A DNA stretch of 64,000 nt from Kryptolebias marmoratus (taxonomy: Eukaryota > Chordata > Actinopteri > Cyprinodontiformes > Rivulidae). A program made the translations under genes and the position numbers. The stretch covers positions 10,089,966-10,153,965 of the forward strand of contig NC_051431.1 of assembly GCF_001649575.2 (NCBI RefSeq), in the 5' to 3' direction. The stretch's first letter is position 1, and the number at the start of each line of letters is the position of its first letter. Below are positions 1-11,169 of the stretch, one piece after another. Under the pieces are notes generated by a model, which searched no databases, had not been told where the DNA came from, and saw only the letters and a list, made by a program, of their open reading frames with translations.

Positions 1-828
1 ATTTTTTACAACAATAAACGTAGTAAAAAGTAACTATAAAGACTAATATTATTCATAATACAGCATTCATTTCCAATTCTACCTACCAGTGGAATAGAAA
101 ATGAACCAATAACAGTAGCAATTGCTGTGCTGGGAGATGAAGAGGCTTCTCCCATTATGGCCTGCACATGTGCAGGTTTTGTACATGCTTTAGAAGGAGC
201 AGATATATTGTCATTACTGTTAAGCAGTGCCAGTGCAACTTTTACACTTCTAGCAATGGATCCACAAGTATCATATATTTTATAGCCCAGAAAGATTCCT
301 GGCAGCAGGTCTGAGCTGTTGTTAATCTCCTCGATGGCAAAAAGCATAGCCTGGGCTAACTGGAATTCTCTGAAATTTAAACTTGATTCAGACAATTACA
401 AATAATTGACATAATAAACAGCTTTTTTCTGAAACTCTAAAAACATCATATAGAAATGAAAGCAGTCAATTTTATTATTCTTAAGACAAATATTTTTTAC
501 ATTTTATAATATGTAGGAACAGCACTTTGTACCTGATTTGTACCAATATTGAAGTTATCTTAAAAAATTAATCTAATTAATTGTCTTAAATAATTTACCT
601 GGTACATTGCAGTGGCAGAGGTTTGTGTAAGTACGTTTCCTGTTTTTCTTTCCAGTTGTTGTGAAACGAGAAAACTCCACCTAACATAATGTCACCATCC
701 TTGACTAACTGAGGGTTTTCAGGATCTCCTCTTTGTCTGCATTCTGGTTCTTCAGCAACAATGAAAGATGCCACAAACAACAGATGTATGAGTGCCCAAC
801 CCTGCTTTGTCAATTTTGTAGATGTCAT
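1..828 (-). CDS. Receptor A: OlfC/V2R-like class C GPCR, 5' part only (exons 1-2)
   Basis: Exon 1 is 599-828 and exon 2 is 87-381; exons 3-6 lie beyond the left edge, and bases 1-86 are intron 2. Exon 1 (76 codons plus 2 nt) encodes a hydrophobic signal peptide and the mature start [16 protein letters not shown], which places A in lineage I with B, C and E. Exon 2 is 295 nt and keeps the ligand-pocket motif [14 protein letters not shown]. The chosen ATG at 826-828 aligns with the MTFTQ start of B; an in-frame TTG further upstream was ignored. Donors read AG/GTAAAT after exon 1 and CTG/GTAGGT after exon 2. No stop or frameshift is seen in the visible part, but whether the whole gene is intact cannot be judged here. 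Confidence 0.9.
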
Positions 829-896
829 GTTGAGCAAAACATCCAATGGCCAAGAAGCATCACATGGACATTATCGCAAATGCAAGATGTGCACTG

Positions 897-905
897 ATAT
901 TTATG
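897..905 (-). promoter_or_regulatory. TATA-like element upstream of receptor A
   Basis: The minus strand reads CATAAATAT about 70 bp before the ATG of A and is followed by CAGTGCA, as in B and C. The CACC box found upstream of most other genes is not recognisable here: the aligned stretch near 950-967 reads gaggactacaaag. Confidence 0.5.
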
Positions 906-1404
906 CAGTTTCAACCAGCAAAACATCATAATAAAAGTGTGATGATTATTCTCTGAGGACTACAAAGTAGCTGTTATTGAAAATGATTATTATTTTTATT
1001 TATTCATTTTGCTGTTGCCGTCTTTCATTTGTTAGTGTATTATACTGTTTTTGTCTTTGTCTTTTTCTTTTTTTTTATTTTTTTTGTCAGACGACAAACG
1101 GATGCACTTCATTTCAAAGAACTCATTCTCTCCTCCAAAAAACTCTGGTTCCCAAAAGGCCTGAAACCACTAATCGTGATCAAAGTTGCATTTACTTTAG
1201 CATCTGAAGCCAAAGCTAATTAATTGATGATTAGTATTTAAAAATTTGGAGTTCTCGCACTAGAGCAGTTTAGTTTAAATGTAAATCAATGAACAAACAT
1301 TGATTAGTCCACAGTATACAGTTGGGTAACAAACTATACTGAGTTTAAAACTTAAAAAACAAAAAGAAACACACACAGCTGGCACCAGTTATTGTTTAAA
1401 ACTG
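906..1404. other. Intergenic DNA between A and B
   Basis: This holds the distal 5' flank of A and the 3' flank of B. It contains a T-rich run at about 1040-1087 and no recognisable gene. The short plus-strand frames here are low-complexity and look like chance. Confidence 0.6.
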
Positions 1405-1410
1405 TTTATT
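1405..1410 (-). promoter_or_regulatory. Candidate polyadenylation signal of receptor B
   Basis: AATAAA on the minus strand, about 110 nt beyond the stop codon of B. It is the nearest canonical hexamer. Confidence 0.45.
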
Positions 1411-1518
1411 TCGTTTGTCAACCACAGGCACATTTAGAATGACTCAAAGCAAACTAACATTCCAAATAAAAATTGAGCAAATAAAAGACCTGTTATATTT
1501 TATGACCTTTCTTTTTCA

Positions 1519-4500
1519 TCAAGATTTGAATACACCCTTCCCCATCATATGCTTTTTTGTATTTCTGTCTGGTTTTAGTAACATGATATAACATTTTGGG
1601 AAGAAGATACAAATCAGCAGCCCAAAACTAGAAGCAAGGATGGCAAAGATTTCTACAGCAACACTGAACTTTCCAGGAGAGCTGACATATGCTGGGATAA
1701 AAGTGATCCATACTGCACAGAATATCAGCATGCTAAAAGTGATAAATTTTGCTTCATTGAAATTATCAGGCAGTTTTCGAGCCAGAAAAGCAAAAATGAA
1801 ACACAACAGGGCAAGAAGTCCAATGTACCCAAGCACAGACCAGAAGCCTACAGATGAGCCCAGAGCACACTCCAAAATGATTTTATCTTTAAAATCTTTA
1901 AAATTTTTAGATGGAAAAGGAGGGGAAATTGCTAACCAGGTGACACATATGATAACTTGTATTAGAGTAAAACCCAGCACACTGATTCTCTGCTGTGCTG
2001 GTCCAAACCATTTCATCATATTTGTTCCAGGAAGTGTAGCTTTAAATGCCATTAAAACCACCATTGTCTTCCCAAGAACACAGGAGATGCAGAGAACAAA
2101 GGCAATACCAAAAGCTGTGTGACGGAGCATACAGGACCACTCAGAGGGACGTCCAATGAAGGTCAGAGAGCAGAGAAAACACAGAGTCAAGAACAAAAGC
2201 AGCAAAAAGCTCAGTTCAGAGTTGTTTGCTCTGACAAGAGGAGTTTCTCTGTATTTGAAGAAAATGACAGCGACAGCAGCAGTCATACATGTTCCAAATA
2301 AAGAAGCTGTGGTGAGCAGTATTCCCATAACCTCCTTGTATGACAGAAACTCAACCTCTTTTGTCACACAGGTGTCTCTATTGTTGTTTGACCAGAATTC
2401 AGGGGGACATCTCAGACAAGTGACAGAATCTGAAAAATGATGTTGAAAGTTGTGTGACTTAATAAATATAATTCTTTGTTATTTAGGCATTACAAAAAGG
2501 TAACAAGCGCAGTTTTTATTTTTATTTTTAAATAAGCCATTTTGGAAAAAGAAATACAGTTAAACAAATTTGAAATGACATCATAAAAACTTACAAAACA
2601 TTAACAAACCTGTGTTGTTGTTTACTTCTCCCTCTGCACATCTTATACAGTCATAGCAGCAAACAGGTTTTCCTTTCTGTAAAACCTTAAGTGTTCCTGC
2701 AGGACACGTCTCGCTGCAAACTGACACGGGCACCTGCTCAAACAAAAGAAATACAGGGAACACAAAAAAGCAGACAAACAAAAAAATGTCCTTCTGGGTC
2801 CTTTTTTTAACCTTGTCAAGGCAAAATCAGATATTTTGAAACATTAATACACTATACTAAACATTAAATGCAAGTTACCTGCAGCGAGTTGTTTGCCCAA
2901 ATCAAAGTTTTTTTCTGTAGATTCATCTGCTTTTCTGCTGGCAATGATGCATCATAAACACCAACAATGACAAAGTCCACTTTGTCATTTTCTCTTGGCT
3001 GCCAGTTAATGATTTCATACTTTGCAACAGGATCTCCATTCTCATTAAAGTAAACATTCTCACCTTCCTTTGTTTTGAAGTTAACTTTTTTTATGTGCTG
3101 TAAAATCTAAGAAAAATACATAAAGTAATTATATTAAAACATCTTATCTTAATTACTAATAAATGTGATGAAGTGTCAAAAAGGTATAATTCAAATTTAA
3201 AAGTAACTTTGTGGCTAATGATACTTGTGCCTCACTGCTCTAAAATAGTATTCGAATTCTTGAACCCTAGATGTTTCCTGTAAATTTTAATGATTTTTCT
3301 TTACTGTTTCTTCTCCTTTAAACTAGCTAATAATAAAAGAAATGAAAGGTTAAATATTTTATGCAATTGACTTTGGTCAAAAAATTAATTTGTTTTGTGT
3401 CTGAAAAATGTTAAGACATGTTTTGTTCCAAGATGGACCAGTTAAAACATACACAGAATGTGACCGTAGATTTGTGAAAAACATTTTTTTAATATTGATA
3501 TTAGGCTCACCATAGAGGGATTTAGCTGCACTTTATTGTTGCATGTTTTATTACAGCTGAGAATACTGTGCAACGCATGGGCCACTGCATACACCCCTTT
3601 ATACACGTTGTTAAAAATGGACATATGTGACATGTCAGTGAAGATGTTTTCCACTCCAATCAGATCCTCATGTCCAGTACATTCTGTCGGAACCTCTTCT
3701 GATTGGGATTTCTTGAATTTACAGCTGAATAAAGCCTCATAGAACTCTGTAAACAAGTTATCTTTTGTTGAATTGAGTGGTTTCACATTAAACATAAAGT
3801 CTTTAAGACCACTAACATGTGCTTTTGGAATGTAGAGTCCTATAGCTCCATCCAGGATGTGATTCTTATCCCTTGATGCAGTTTGAGAATCAAAGATCCA
3901 TGCCTCAGTACCGACCCACTGAAACCCTGTCAAATTGTGGGCAGACAGCCCTTCTATAAGCACTTCCATGTCCATGTGAGAAAGAAAAGCTACAATCACT
4001 TTTGATGTGGAGGCCTTGATAATTTTAATTATCTTTTCTATTTTTTCTGATGGGTCTGTTCTGAAGAATGTCTCAGAATATTCCAGACAGATGCCCAGCT
4101 GCTGTGCAGTTTCTGTAAATATTGCCATGCCATTATTGCCGTAATCCTCATTTGATCTAACAGCTCCAACCCAAGTCCAACCAAAGTGTTTGACTAAATG
4201 AGCCAGAGCTCTGCTCTGATGGTAGTCACTGGGTATGGTTCTGAGAAAGGATGGGTACTTAGTTTTATCACTGAGACAAGCACACGTTGCATAATGACTG
4301 ATCTAAAATGACATAATTACATTGTGTTCTTAGACTAAGATTAAAAATATACATACACACTCACACACTCATATAGTCATCAGTAGTGGAGAGCTTAATA
4401 ATCCTACTCACCAGAGGGGTATGAAATGGCCCGGTGACAGTAGCTATTGCCATGCTAGGAGAGGAAGAAGCTTCTCCCATTATGGCCTGCACATGTGCGG

Positions 4501-5131
4501 GTCCGGTACATGCCTTCACAGTTGCAGATTCATTTTCATTACCATTAATCAAGGACAGTGCAGCTTTTACACTTCTGGCAATGGAGCCACAAGTATCAAA
4601 CAGTTTATAGCCAAGAGTGATCCCTGGTAGTAGATCTGAACTATTATTTATTTCTTCAATAGCAAAAAGCATAGCCTGGGCTAATTGGAACTCCCTGAAA
4701 TTCAAACTTGAAACAAACAGTTAAAATAATTGATATAAAAAACAGTGTGTCATGGGAAGATCAAAATTCTATCATAGTGAAATAAAAGCAGTAAGCAGTC
4801 TTAATACAAGTATTAGTTCTAAACATTAACATATTTTTTTTTCAAAAGATATTGATATTTTAGTATTTTTTACTTTAATAGGTCATTGTAGTATAAATTA
4901 CCTCATGCATTGTAGTGGCAGGGGATTTCTCATGTAGGTTTCTTCTTTTTCTATCCAGTTTGTGTGGAAAGAGAAGAGTCCACCCAACATGATGTCCCCA
5001 TCCTTAAGTAGTTGTGAGTTTTCAGGATCTCTCTGTCTGCATTCTGGCTCCTCAGCCAGTGAGAAAGATGCCACCAACAACAAATGTAAAAATGCCCATC
5101 CCTGCTCTGGCCACATCTGAGTAAATGTCAT
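1519..5131 (-). CDS. Receptor B: OlfC/V2R-like olfactory receptor, complete
   Basis: Exons: 4902-5131, 4412-4706, 3511-4302, 2879-3106, 2610-2733 and 1519-2429 (859 aa). Fish OlfC receptors are plasma-membrane dimers of microvillous olfactory neurons that mostly detect amino acids; automated annotation often calls them calcium-sensing-receptor-like. Residues 1-22 look like a signal peptide. The Venus-flytrap domain runs to about residue 505. It has S158 (in GEASSSPS), T181 ([10 protein letters not shown]), D201 (PSD), Y229 (NEDYG) and E308 (GTEAW) at positions that align with the glutamate-binding residues of mGluR1. Nine cysteines (about 520-575) link to the seven-helix domain (about 590-845), all in exon 6. 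Lineage I. Intron 5 is only 180 nt. Exons 3-5 and their introns are identical by eye to those of C. The ligand cannot be read from sequence. Confidence 0.95.
2160..4286. repeat. B copy of a 2.1-kb near-identical block shared with C
   Basis: Covers the first part of exon 6, intron 5, exon 5, intron 4, exon 4, intron 3 and nearly all of exon 3 of B. It matches 7942-10068 at a constant offset of 5782 bp with no difference seen by eye, introns included. Identity falls off at both borders: inside exon 6 (several substitutions at 1870-2160) and at the exon 3/intron 2 border. Confidence 0.9.
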
Positions 5132-5195
5132 GCTGAGTAGTCAAACCTATAGGTGGCATTACATGTACATGAATGAGAATAAAAGACTTGCACTG

Positions 5196-5269
5196 ATATT
5201 TATGCTGTTTGGACAGAACAAGTTGTGATATTAGCAAAGTAAACACTCCTTCCTGTGAAAGGTGGGGCA
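5196..5269 (-). promoter_or_regulatory. Promoter block of receptor B
   Basis: TATA-like CATAAATAT at 5196-5204, about 65 bp before the ATG, and TGCCCCACCT (minus strand) at 5260-5269. Inferred from conservation across paralogues. Confidence 0.55.
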
Positions 5270-5506
5270 AAAGAAGGACGATGTCTAAATAGAAATGGAG
5301 GTTTTGAAAGTATGTTGTGTCGTTCAACTTCATAGTTTTTTTGTTTGTTTGTTTATTTGTTAGTTTTTTTCCCCTCTGGGGTTGGATATCATTTAGTGGT
5401 GCATTAAGCTTCTGTTGTTATAAAAATCTTTTTTTTTTCTTTGCAATGTATTTCACGGTCAGGAAAAATAAATTAAGCCAAACTTATTCTTTACTACAGA
5501 GGTTTT

Positions 5507-5829
5507 TGGGGCAGCTGTGGCTCATTGGTTAAAGCAGTTGGCCTCCAATGAGAGAGTTGGAGGTTTGATTCCTGCCTGCAGTCACATGTTGAAGTGTCCC
5601 TGGGCAAGACACTGAACCCCTCATTGCTTCTGATGTGTGCCCCATCGGTGTATGGATGAAGTTTAAAGCACTGATTAGACGCTCTAGAATGATTTATTCA
5701 GGTTACCTTTGTAGAGATGTAGCAGAGGGCTGTATGAATGTGGATGGGTAAATTAGGACAGATTGTCTTGTAAAGTGCTTTGAGTGGTCTGGTTGGCTAG
5801 AAAGGTGCCACATAAGTATAGTCCATTTT
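5507..5829 (+). mobile_element. tRNA-derived SINE (fish type)
   Basis: The head resembles a tRNA gene: A box tggctcattgg at 5518-5528 and B box ggtttgattcc at 5562-5572. The body and tail contain gggcaagacactgaacccc, gtaaagtgctttgagtgg and a terminal ataagtatagtccattt, which I know from widespread fish SINE-like repeats. One mismatch to the usual GGTTCGAATCC B box and other substitutions suggest a decayed copy. Confidence 0.7.
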
Positions 5830-6211
5830 CTGAAGGCAAGACCAGAAAAGTTCATTCTAGTTTCTTGTACAAAGTCTACCACGAGATACTTTTAATGTTT
5901 ATATTTTTGATATATTAATATTTAGCAGCTTGATTAATTTTGCATATTGTTTTATATTTGATAATATAATTTTGTACTCTTTTCTTATGGTGACCTGTTG
6001 ACATCTGTCCAAGGTTGACAAATGAAAATAGTCTTTTGACTGACTGTATCACATTTACAGTAATGTTTATTGATGTGCAAAGTCCTTCTTAAATAAACAA
6101 TAAATAATAAAATATAAAACTGATCTGTCCTTACATAAAAAATGACATGCACAGAAATCCTATGTGCTGAGTCCTGGGAGTTACATTCTTTTATTTTTAA
6201 TATTTACAGGG
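5830..6211. other. AT-rich intergenic DNA
   Basis: Lies between the SINE and a LINE fragment. No gene or named repeat was recognised. Confidence 0.5.
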
Positions 6212-6460
6212 AAGGTGCAAAATGGAGTTTTACAATTCATTACAGTTGAAGCAAGGCAACTTGATGCTGTGACCCCCAAACTGGAAGAATGGCTCCAACA
6301 GGTCCTGGGAAGAACCTCAGAGATCTCTGTCCAGAAGAGCGCAGTCCTAGGAACAGCTAAGATACTGCGTAGAACCCTCAAGCTCCCAGACCTCTGGTAG
6401 AGAACCTGACCTTGAAGTGAAAGTGGAACTGCCCATGTGGAACAGATAGGGTGAGACAGA
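6212..6460 (+). mobile_element. LINE 3'-terminal coding fragment, copy 1
   Basis: The plus strand encodes the recurrent C-terminal segment of a fish non-LTR retroelement, with LDAVTPKLEEWLQQ, EISVQKSAVLGTAKILRR and LKLPDLW followed by a stop at 6398-6400. It is followed by a short (TA)n run at about 6472-6483. The upstream part is lost or scrambled (VQNGVLQFITVEARQ instead of the expected sequence). A second copy lies at 63159-63446. The exact LINE clade is not assigned. Confidence 0.6.
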
Positions 6461-6483
6461 AGTTTGTGATATATATATATATA

Positions 6484-7297
6484 GTTTGTTTTTATTTGTT
6501 CATCTGTTTTTAACATTATTCCATGAAGCTATAAGTTACCATATGGGTAGACCATAAACAAGGAACTAATAAATTCTCAGTTTCATTTCTGATATTTGTT
6601 TTCCAGTGAAGGAATGTGAAAGGCAATTGACTGACTGGCATGGGACCCGAGTTATGGCTTTTGGATAAAAAGGAGAATTTGAGCTCTACATCTCTACACA
6701 GTAATTTCATAGGAGCAGTGGGTGTAACTTTGTAGCATTGAGAGTAACTTAATCCTTAAGAAACTAAACAATAAGCTCACAGCAATCATCTACTTTTTTT
6801 AGGAGGGGGGACACAGGATGTCTTTTTGGCTGTCACTATCTCCAACAAATTTAAGAAAATTTGGCCTTCTCCAATAACATGTAAAAGAACTGAAGTAAAC
6901 CATGTACTGTGCTTTTAAAGGGTTCTATCTGCAAGACTGCAAAATCCAGCAAGTCTTAAATATTGACTAGAAATCAACTTTTTTTTGAAAAGCTCTGAGG
7001 TCAGTGGTGTGATGTAGTACCTGTTACCAAAAATGGATTGTTTTTACCCATAAAAATAAATAGGAAACACTGAGCTGTTATGAGGAAAGACAATGTTTCT
7101 ATTGTGGCACCAATGAAATCATTAACTCTGAACGCAGTCTTGATTCTTTTAGTAGTTACAGCTTTTTATGGTGCCCCAGTCTTGTGCAAGATTATCATGA
7201 ACTGGCACATGCATATAAATTCATTTATACATTAGTCAGTTAATTAAATAATAAAATAGCACTTAAAAAAACTTCAAGACAGTCTAATTTTATATTT
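6484..7297. other. Intergenic 3' flank of receptor C
   Basis: The stretch 7100-7297 is clearly homologous to 12155-12357 behind D. The segment 6627-6664 matches 12117-12160, and about 430 bp between these two matches in C's flank is absent behind D. No gene was seen. Confidence 0.6.
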
Positions 7298-10148
7298 TTA
7301 GAATGATTTAGATACACCCTTCCCCATCATATGCTTTTTTGTATTTCTTTCTGGTTTCATCAACATGATGTAACATTTTGGGATGAAGATACAAATCAGC
7401 AGTCCAAAACTAGAAGCAAGAATGGCAAAGATTTCGACAGCAACACTGAATTTCCCAGGAGAGCTGACATATGCTGGGATAAAAGTGAGCCATACTGCAC
7501 AGAATATTAGCATACTAAACGTGATAAATTTTGCTTCGTTGAAATTATCAGGCAGTTTTCGAGCCAGAAAAGCAAAAATGAAACACAACATGGCAAGAAG
7601 TCCAATGTAGCCAAGCACAGACCAGAAACCTACAGCTGAGCCCAGAGCACACTCCAAGATGATTTTATCTTTAAAATCTATTAAATTTTTAGATGGAAAA
7701 GGAGGAGAAATTGCTAACCAGAGAATACATATGATAACTTGTATTAGAGTAAAACCCAGCACACTGAGTCTCTGCTGTGCTGGTCCAAACCATTTCATCA
7801 TATTTGTTCCAGGAAGTGTAGCTTTAAATGCCATTAAAACCACCATTGTCTTCCCAAGAACACAGGAGATGCAGAGAACAAAGGCAATACCAAAAGCTGT
7901 GTGACGGAGCATACAGGACCACTCAGAGGGAGCTCCAATGAATGTCAGAGAGCAGAGAAAACACAGAGTCAAGAACAAAAGCAGCAAAAAGCTCAGTTCA
8001 GAGTTGTTTGCTCTGACAAGAGGAGTTTCTCTGTATTTGAAGAAAATGACAGCGACAGCAGCAGTCATACATGTTCCAAATAAAGAAGCTGTGGTGAGCA
8101 GTATTCCCATAACCTCCTTGTATGACAGAAACTCAACCTCTTTTGTCACACAGGTGTCTCTATTGTTGTTTGACCAGAATTCAGGGGGACATCTCAGACA
8201 AGTGACAGAATCTGAAAAATGATGTTGAAAGTTGTGTGACTTAATAAATATAATTCTTTGTTATTTAGGCATTACAAAAAGGTAACAAGCGCAGTTTTTA
8301 TTTTTATTTTTAAATAAGCCATTTTGGAAAAAGAAATACAGTTAAACAAATTTGAAATGACATCATAAAAACTTACAAAACATTAACAAACCTGTGTTGT
8401 TGTTTACTTCTCCCTCTGCACATCTTATACAGTCATAGCAGCAAACAGGTTTTCCTTTCTGTAAAACCTTAAGTGTTCCTGCAGGACACGTCTCGCTGCA
8501 AACTGACACGGGCACCTGCTCAAACAAAAGAAATACAGGGAACACAAAAAAGCAGACAAACAAAAAAATGTCCTTCTGGGTCCTTTTTTTAACCTTGTCA
8601 AGGCAAAATCAGATATTTTGAAACATTAATACACTATACTAAACATTAAATGCAAGTTACCTGCAGCGAGTTGTTTGCCCAAATCAAAGTTTTTTTCTGT
8701 AGATTCATCTGCTTTTCTGCTGGCAATGATGCATCATAAACACCAACAATGACAAAGTCCACTTTGTCATTTTCTCTTGGCTGCCAGTTAATGATTTCAT
8801 ACTTTGCAACAGGATCTCCATTCTCATTAAAGTAAACATTCTCACCTTCCTTTGTTTTGAAGTTAACTTTTTTTATGTGCTGTAAAATCTAAGAAAAATA
8901 CATAAAGTAATTATATTAAAACATCTTATCTTAATTACTAATAAATGTGATGAAGTGTCAAAAAGGTATAATTCAAATTTAAAAGTAACTTTGTGGCTAA
9001 TGATACTTGTGCCTCACTGCTCTAAAATAGTATTCGAATTCTTGAACCCTAGATGTTTCCTGTAAATTTTAATGATTTTTCTTTACTGTTTCTTCTCCTT
9101 TAAACTAGCTAATAATAAAAGAAATGAAAGGTTAAATATTTTATGCAATTGACTTTGGTCAAAAAATTAATTTGTTTTGTGTCTGAAAAATGTTAAGACA
9201 TGTTTTGTTCCAAGATGGACCAGTTAAAACATACACAGAATGTGACCGTAGATTTGTGAAAAACATTTTTTTAATATTGATATTAGGCTCACCATAGAGG
9301 GATTTAGCTGCACTTTATTGTTGCATGTTTTATTACAGCTGAGAATACTGTGCAACGCATGGGCCACTGCATACACCCCTTTATACACGTTGTTAAAAAT
9401 GGACATATGTGACATGTCAGTGAAGATGTTTTCCACTCCAATCAGATCCTCATGTCCAGTACATTCTGTCGGAACCTCTTCTGATTGGGATTTCTTGAAT
9501 TTACAGCTGAATAAAGCCTCATAGAACTCTGTAAACAAGTTATCTTTTGTTGAATTGAGTGGTTTCACATTAAACATAAAGTCTTTAAGACCACTAACAT
9601 GTGCTTTTGGAATGTAGAGTCCTATAGCTCCATCCAGGATGTGATTCTTATCCCTTGATGCAGTTTGAGAATCAAAGATCCATGCCTCAGTACCGACCCA
9701 CTGAAACCCTGTCAAATTGTGGGCAGACAGCCCTTCTATAAGCACTTCCATGTCCATGTGAGAAAGAAAAGCTACAATCACTTTTGATGTGGAGGCCTTG
9801 ATAATTTTAATTATCTTTTCTATTTTTTCTGATGGGTCTGTTCTGAAGAATGTCTCAGAATATTCCAGACAGATGCCCAGCTGCTGTGCAGTTTCTGTAA
9901 ATATTGCCATGCCATTATTGCCGTAATCCTCATTTGATCTAACAGCTCCAACCCAAGTCCAACCAAAGTGTTTGACTAAATGAGCCAGAGCTCTGCTCTG
10001 ATGGTAGTCACTGGGTATGGTTCTGAGAAAGGATGGGTACTTAGTTTTATCACTGAGACAAGCACATGTTGCAAAATGGCTGATCTAGAGTGAAATAATT
10101 ACATTGTGGACTTATATTAGGATTAAAAATACATACACACTCACACAC

Positions 10149-10209
<61 letters not shown>

Positions 10210-11061
10210 TTATATTGTCAACAGTAGTAGAGAGTATATTAATCCTACCCACCAGGGGGATATGAAACGGCCCAATGATATATATATATATATATAATAT
10301 TAACTTATATTGTCAACAGTAGTAGAGAGTATATTAATCCTACCCACCAGGGGGATATGAAACGGCCCAATGACAGTAGCTATTGCCATGCTAGGAGAGG
10401 AAGAAGCTTCTCCCATTATGGCCTGGACAGTAGCAGGTTTAGTACATGCCTTCAAAGACTCATTTTCATTACCATTAATCAAGGACAGTGCAGCTTTTAC
10501 ACTTCTGGCAATGGAGCCACAAGTATCAAACAGTTTATAGCCAAGAGTGATCCCTGGTAGTAGATCTGAACTATTATTTATTTCTTCAATAGCAAAAAGC
10601 ATAGCCTGGGCTAATTGGAACTCCCTGAAATTCAAACTTGAAACAAACAGTTAAAATAATTGATATAAAAAACAGTGTGTCATGGGAAGATCAAAATTCT
10701 ATCATAGTGAAATAAAAGCAGTAAGCAGTCTTAATACAAGTATTAGTTCTAAACATTAACATATTTTTTTTTCAAAAGATATTGATATTTTAGTATTTTT
10801 TACTTTAATAGGTCATTGTAGTATAAATTACCTCATGCATTGTAGTGGCAGGGGATTTCTCATGTAGGTTTCTTCTTTTTCTATCCAGTTTGTGTGGAAA
10901 GAGAAGAGTCCACCCAACATGATGTCCCCATCCTTAAGTAGTTGTGAGTTTTCAGGATCTCTCTGTCTGCATTCTGGCTCCTCAGCCAGTGAGAAAGATG
11001 CCACCAACAACAAATGTAAAAATGCCCATCCCTGCTCTGGCCACATCTGAGTAAATGTCAT
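7298..11061 (-). CDS. Receptor C: OlfC/V2R-like olfactory receptor, complete, near-twin of B
   Basis: Exons: 10832-11061, 10348-10636, 9293-10084, 8661-8888, 8392-8515 and 7298-8211 (858 aa). Exons 3-5 encode the same residues as B. Differences lie in exon 2, which is six bases shorter ([10 protein letters not shown] against [10 protein letters not shown], with two codons lost before it), and at the end of exon 6. There the tail ends GVSKSF, closer to D (GASKSI) than to B (GVFKS). C therefore looks like a mosaic: its middle comes from the same source as B and its 3' end and 3' flank resemble D. The exon 2 donor (10346-10347) lies in a 78-bp duplication next to a long (TA)n tract. The ATG at 11059-11061 is equivalent to that of B. 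Pocket positions S, T, D, Y and E are all kept. Confidence 0.94.
7942..10068. repeat. C copy of the near-identical block shared with B
   Basis: Partner of 2160-4286. The first mismatch at the right end is in the codons reading acacatgttgc here against acacacgttgc in B. Confidence 0.9.
10152..10201. repeat. (TA)n microsatellite in intron 2 of C
   Basis: About 50 bp of uninterrupted AT dinucleotides directly beside the duplicated exon 2 donor. Confidence 0.95.
10201..10278. repeat. 78-bp direct repeat, left copy (extra exon 2 donor)
   Basis: Identical to 10296-10373 and separated from it by a TA run (period 95 bp). It carries the last 26 coding bases of exon 2 of C plus its GT donor (10251-10252 on this copy). 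It is the extra copy: coding sequence continues only from the right copy. Confidence 0.92.
10296..10373. repeat. 78-bp direct repeat, right copy (working exon 2 donor)
   Basis: Contains the in-frame end of exon 2 of receptor C, with CTG at 10348-10350 and donor GT at 10346-10347. Confidence 0.92.
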
Positions 11062-11127
11062 GCTGAGTAAAGTCAAACTGATGGGTGGCATTACATGTAC
11101 ATGAATGAGAATAAAAGACTTGCACTG

Positions 11128-11169
11128 ATATTTATGCCGTTTAGACTGTTTTCTGTGAAAGGTGGGGCA
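11128..11169 (-). promoter_or_regulatory. Promoter block of receptor C
   Basis: CATAAATAT at 11128-11136 and TGCCCCACCT at 11160-11169. The spacer is only 24 bp against about 56 bp in B, so some 32 bp have been lost between the two elements. Confidence 0.55.

Noticed and set aside
977..1223. Two overlapping plus-strand frames rich in Phe, Leu and Cys
   Set aside because: They lie on a T-rich run between genes, with no domain and no conservation behind the other receptors.
5507..5580. Possible tRNA gene
   Set aside because: A and B boxes are present, but the cloverleaf does not close and the SINE body follows directly, so it is a tRNA-derived SINE head.
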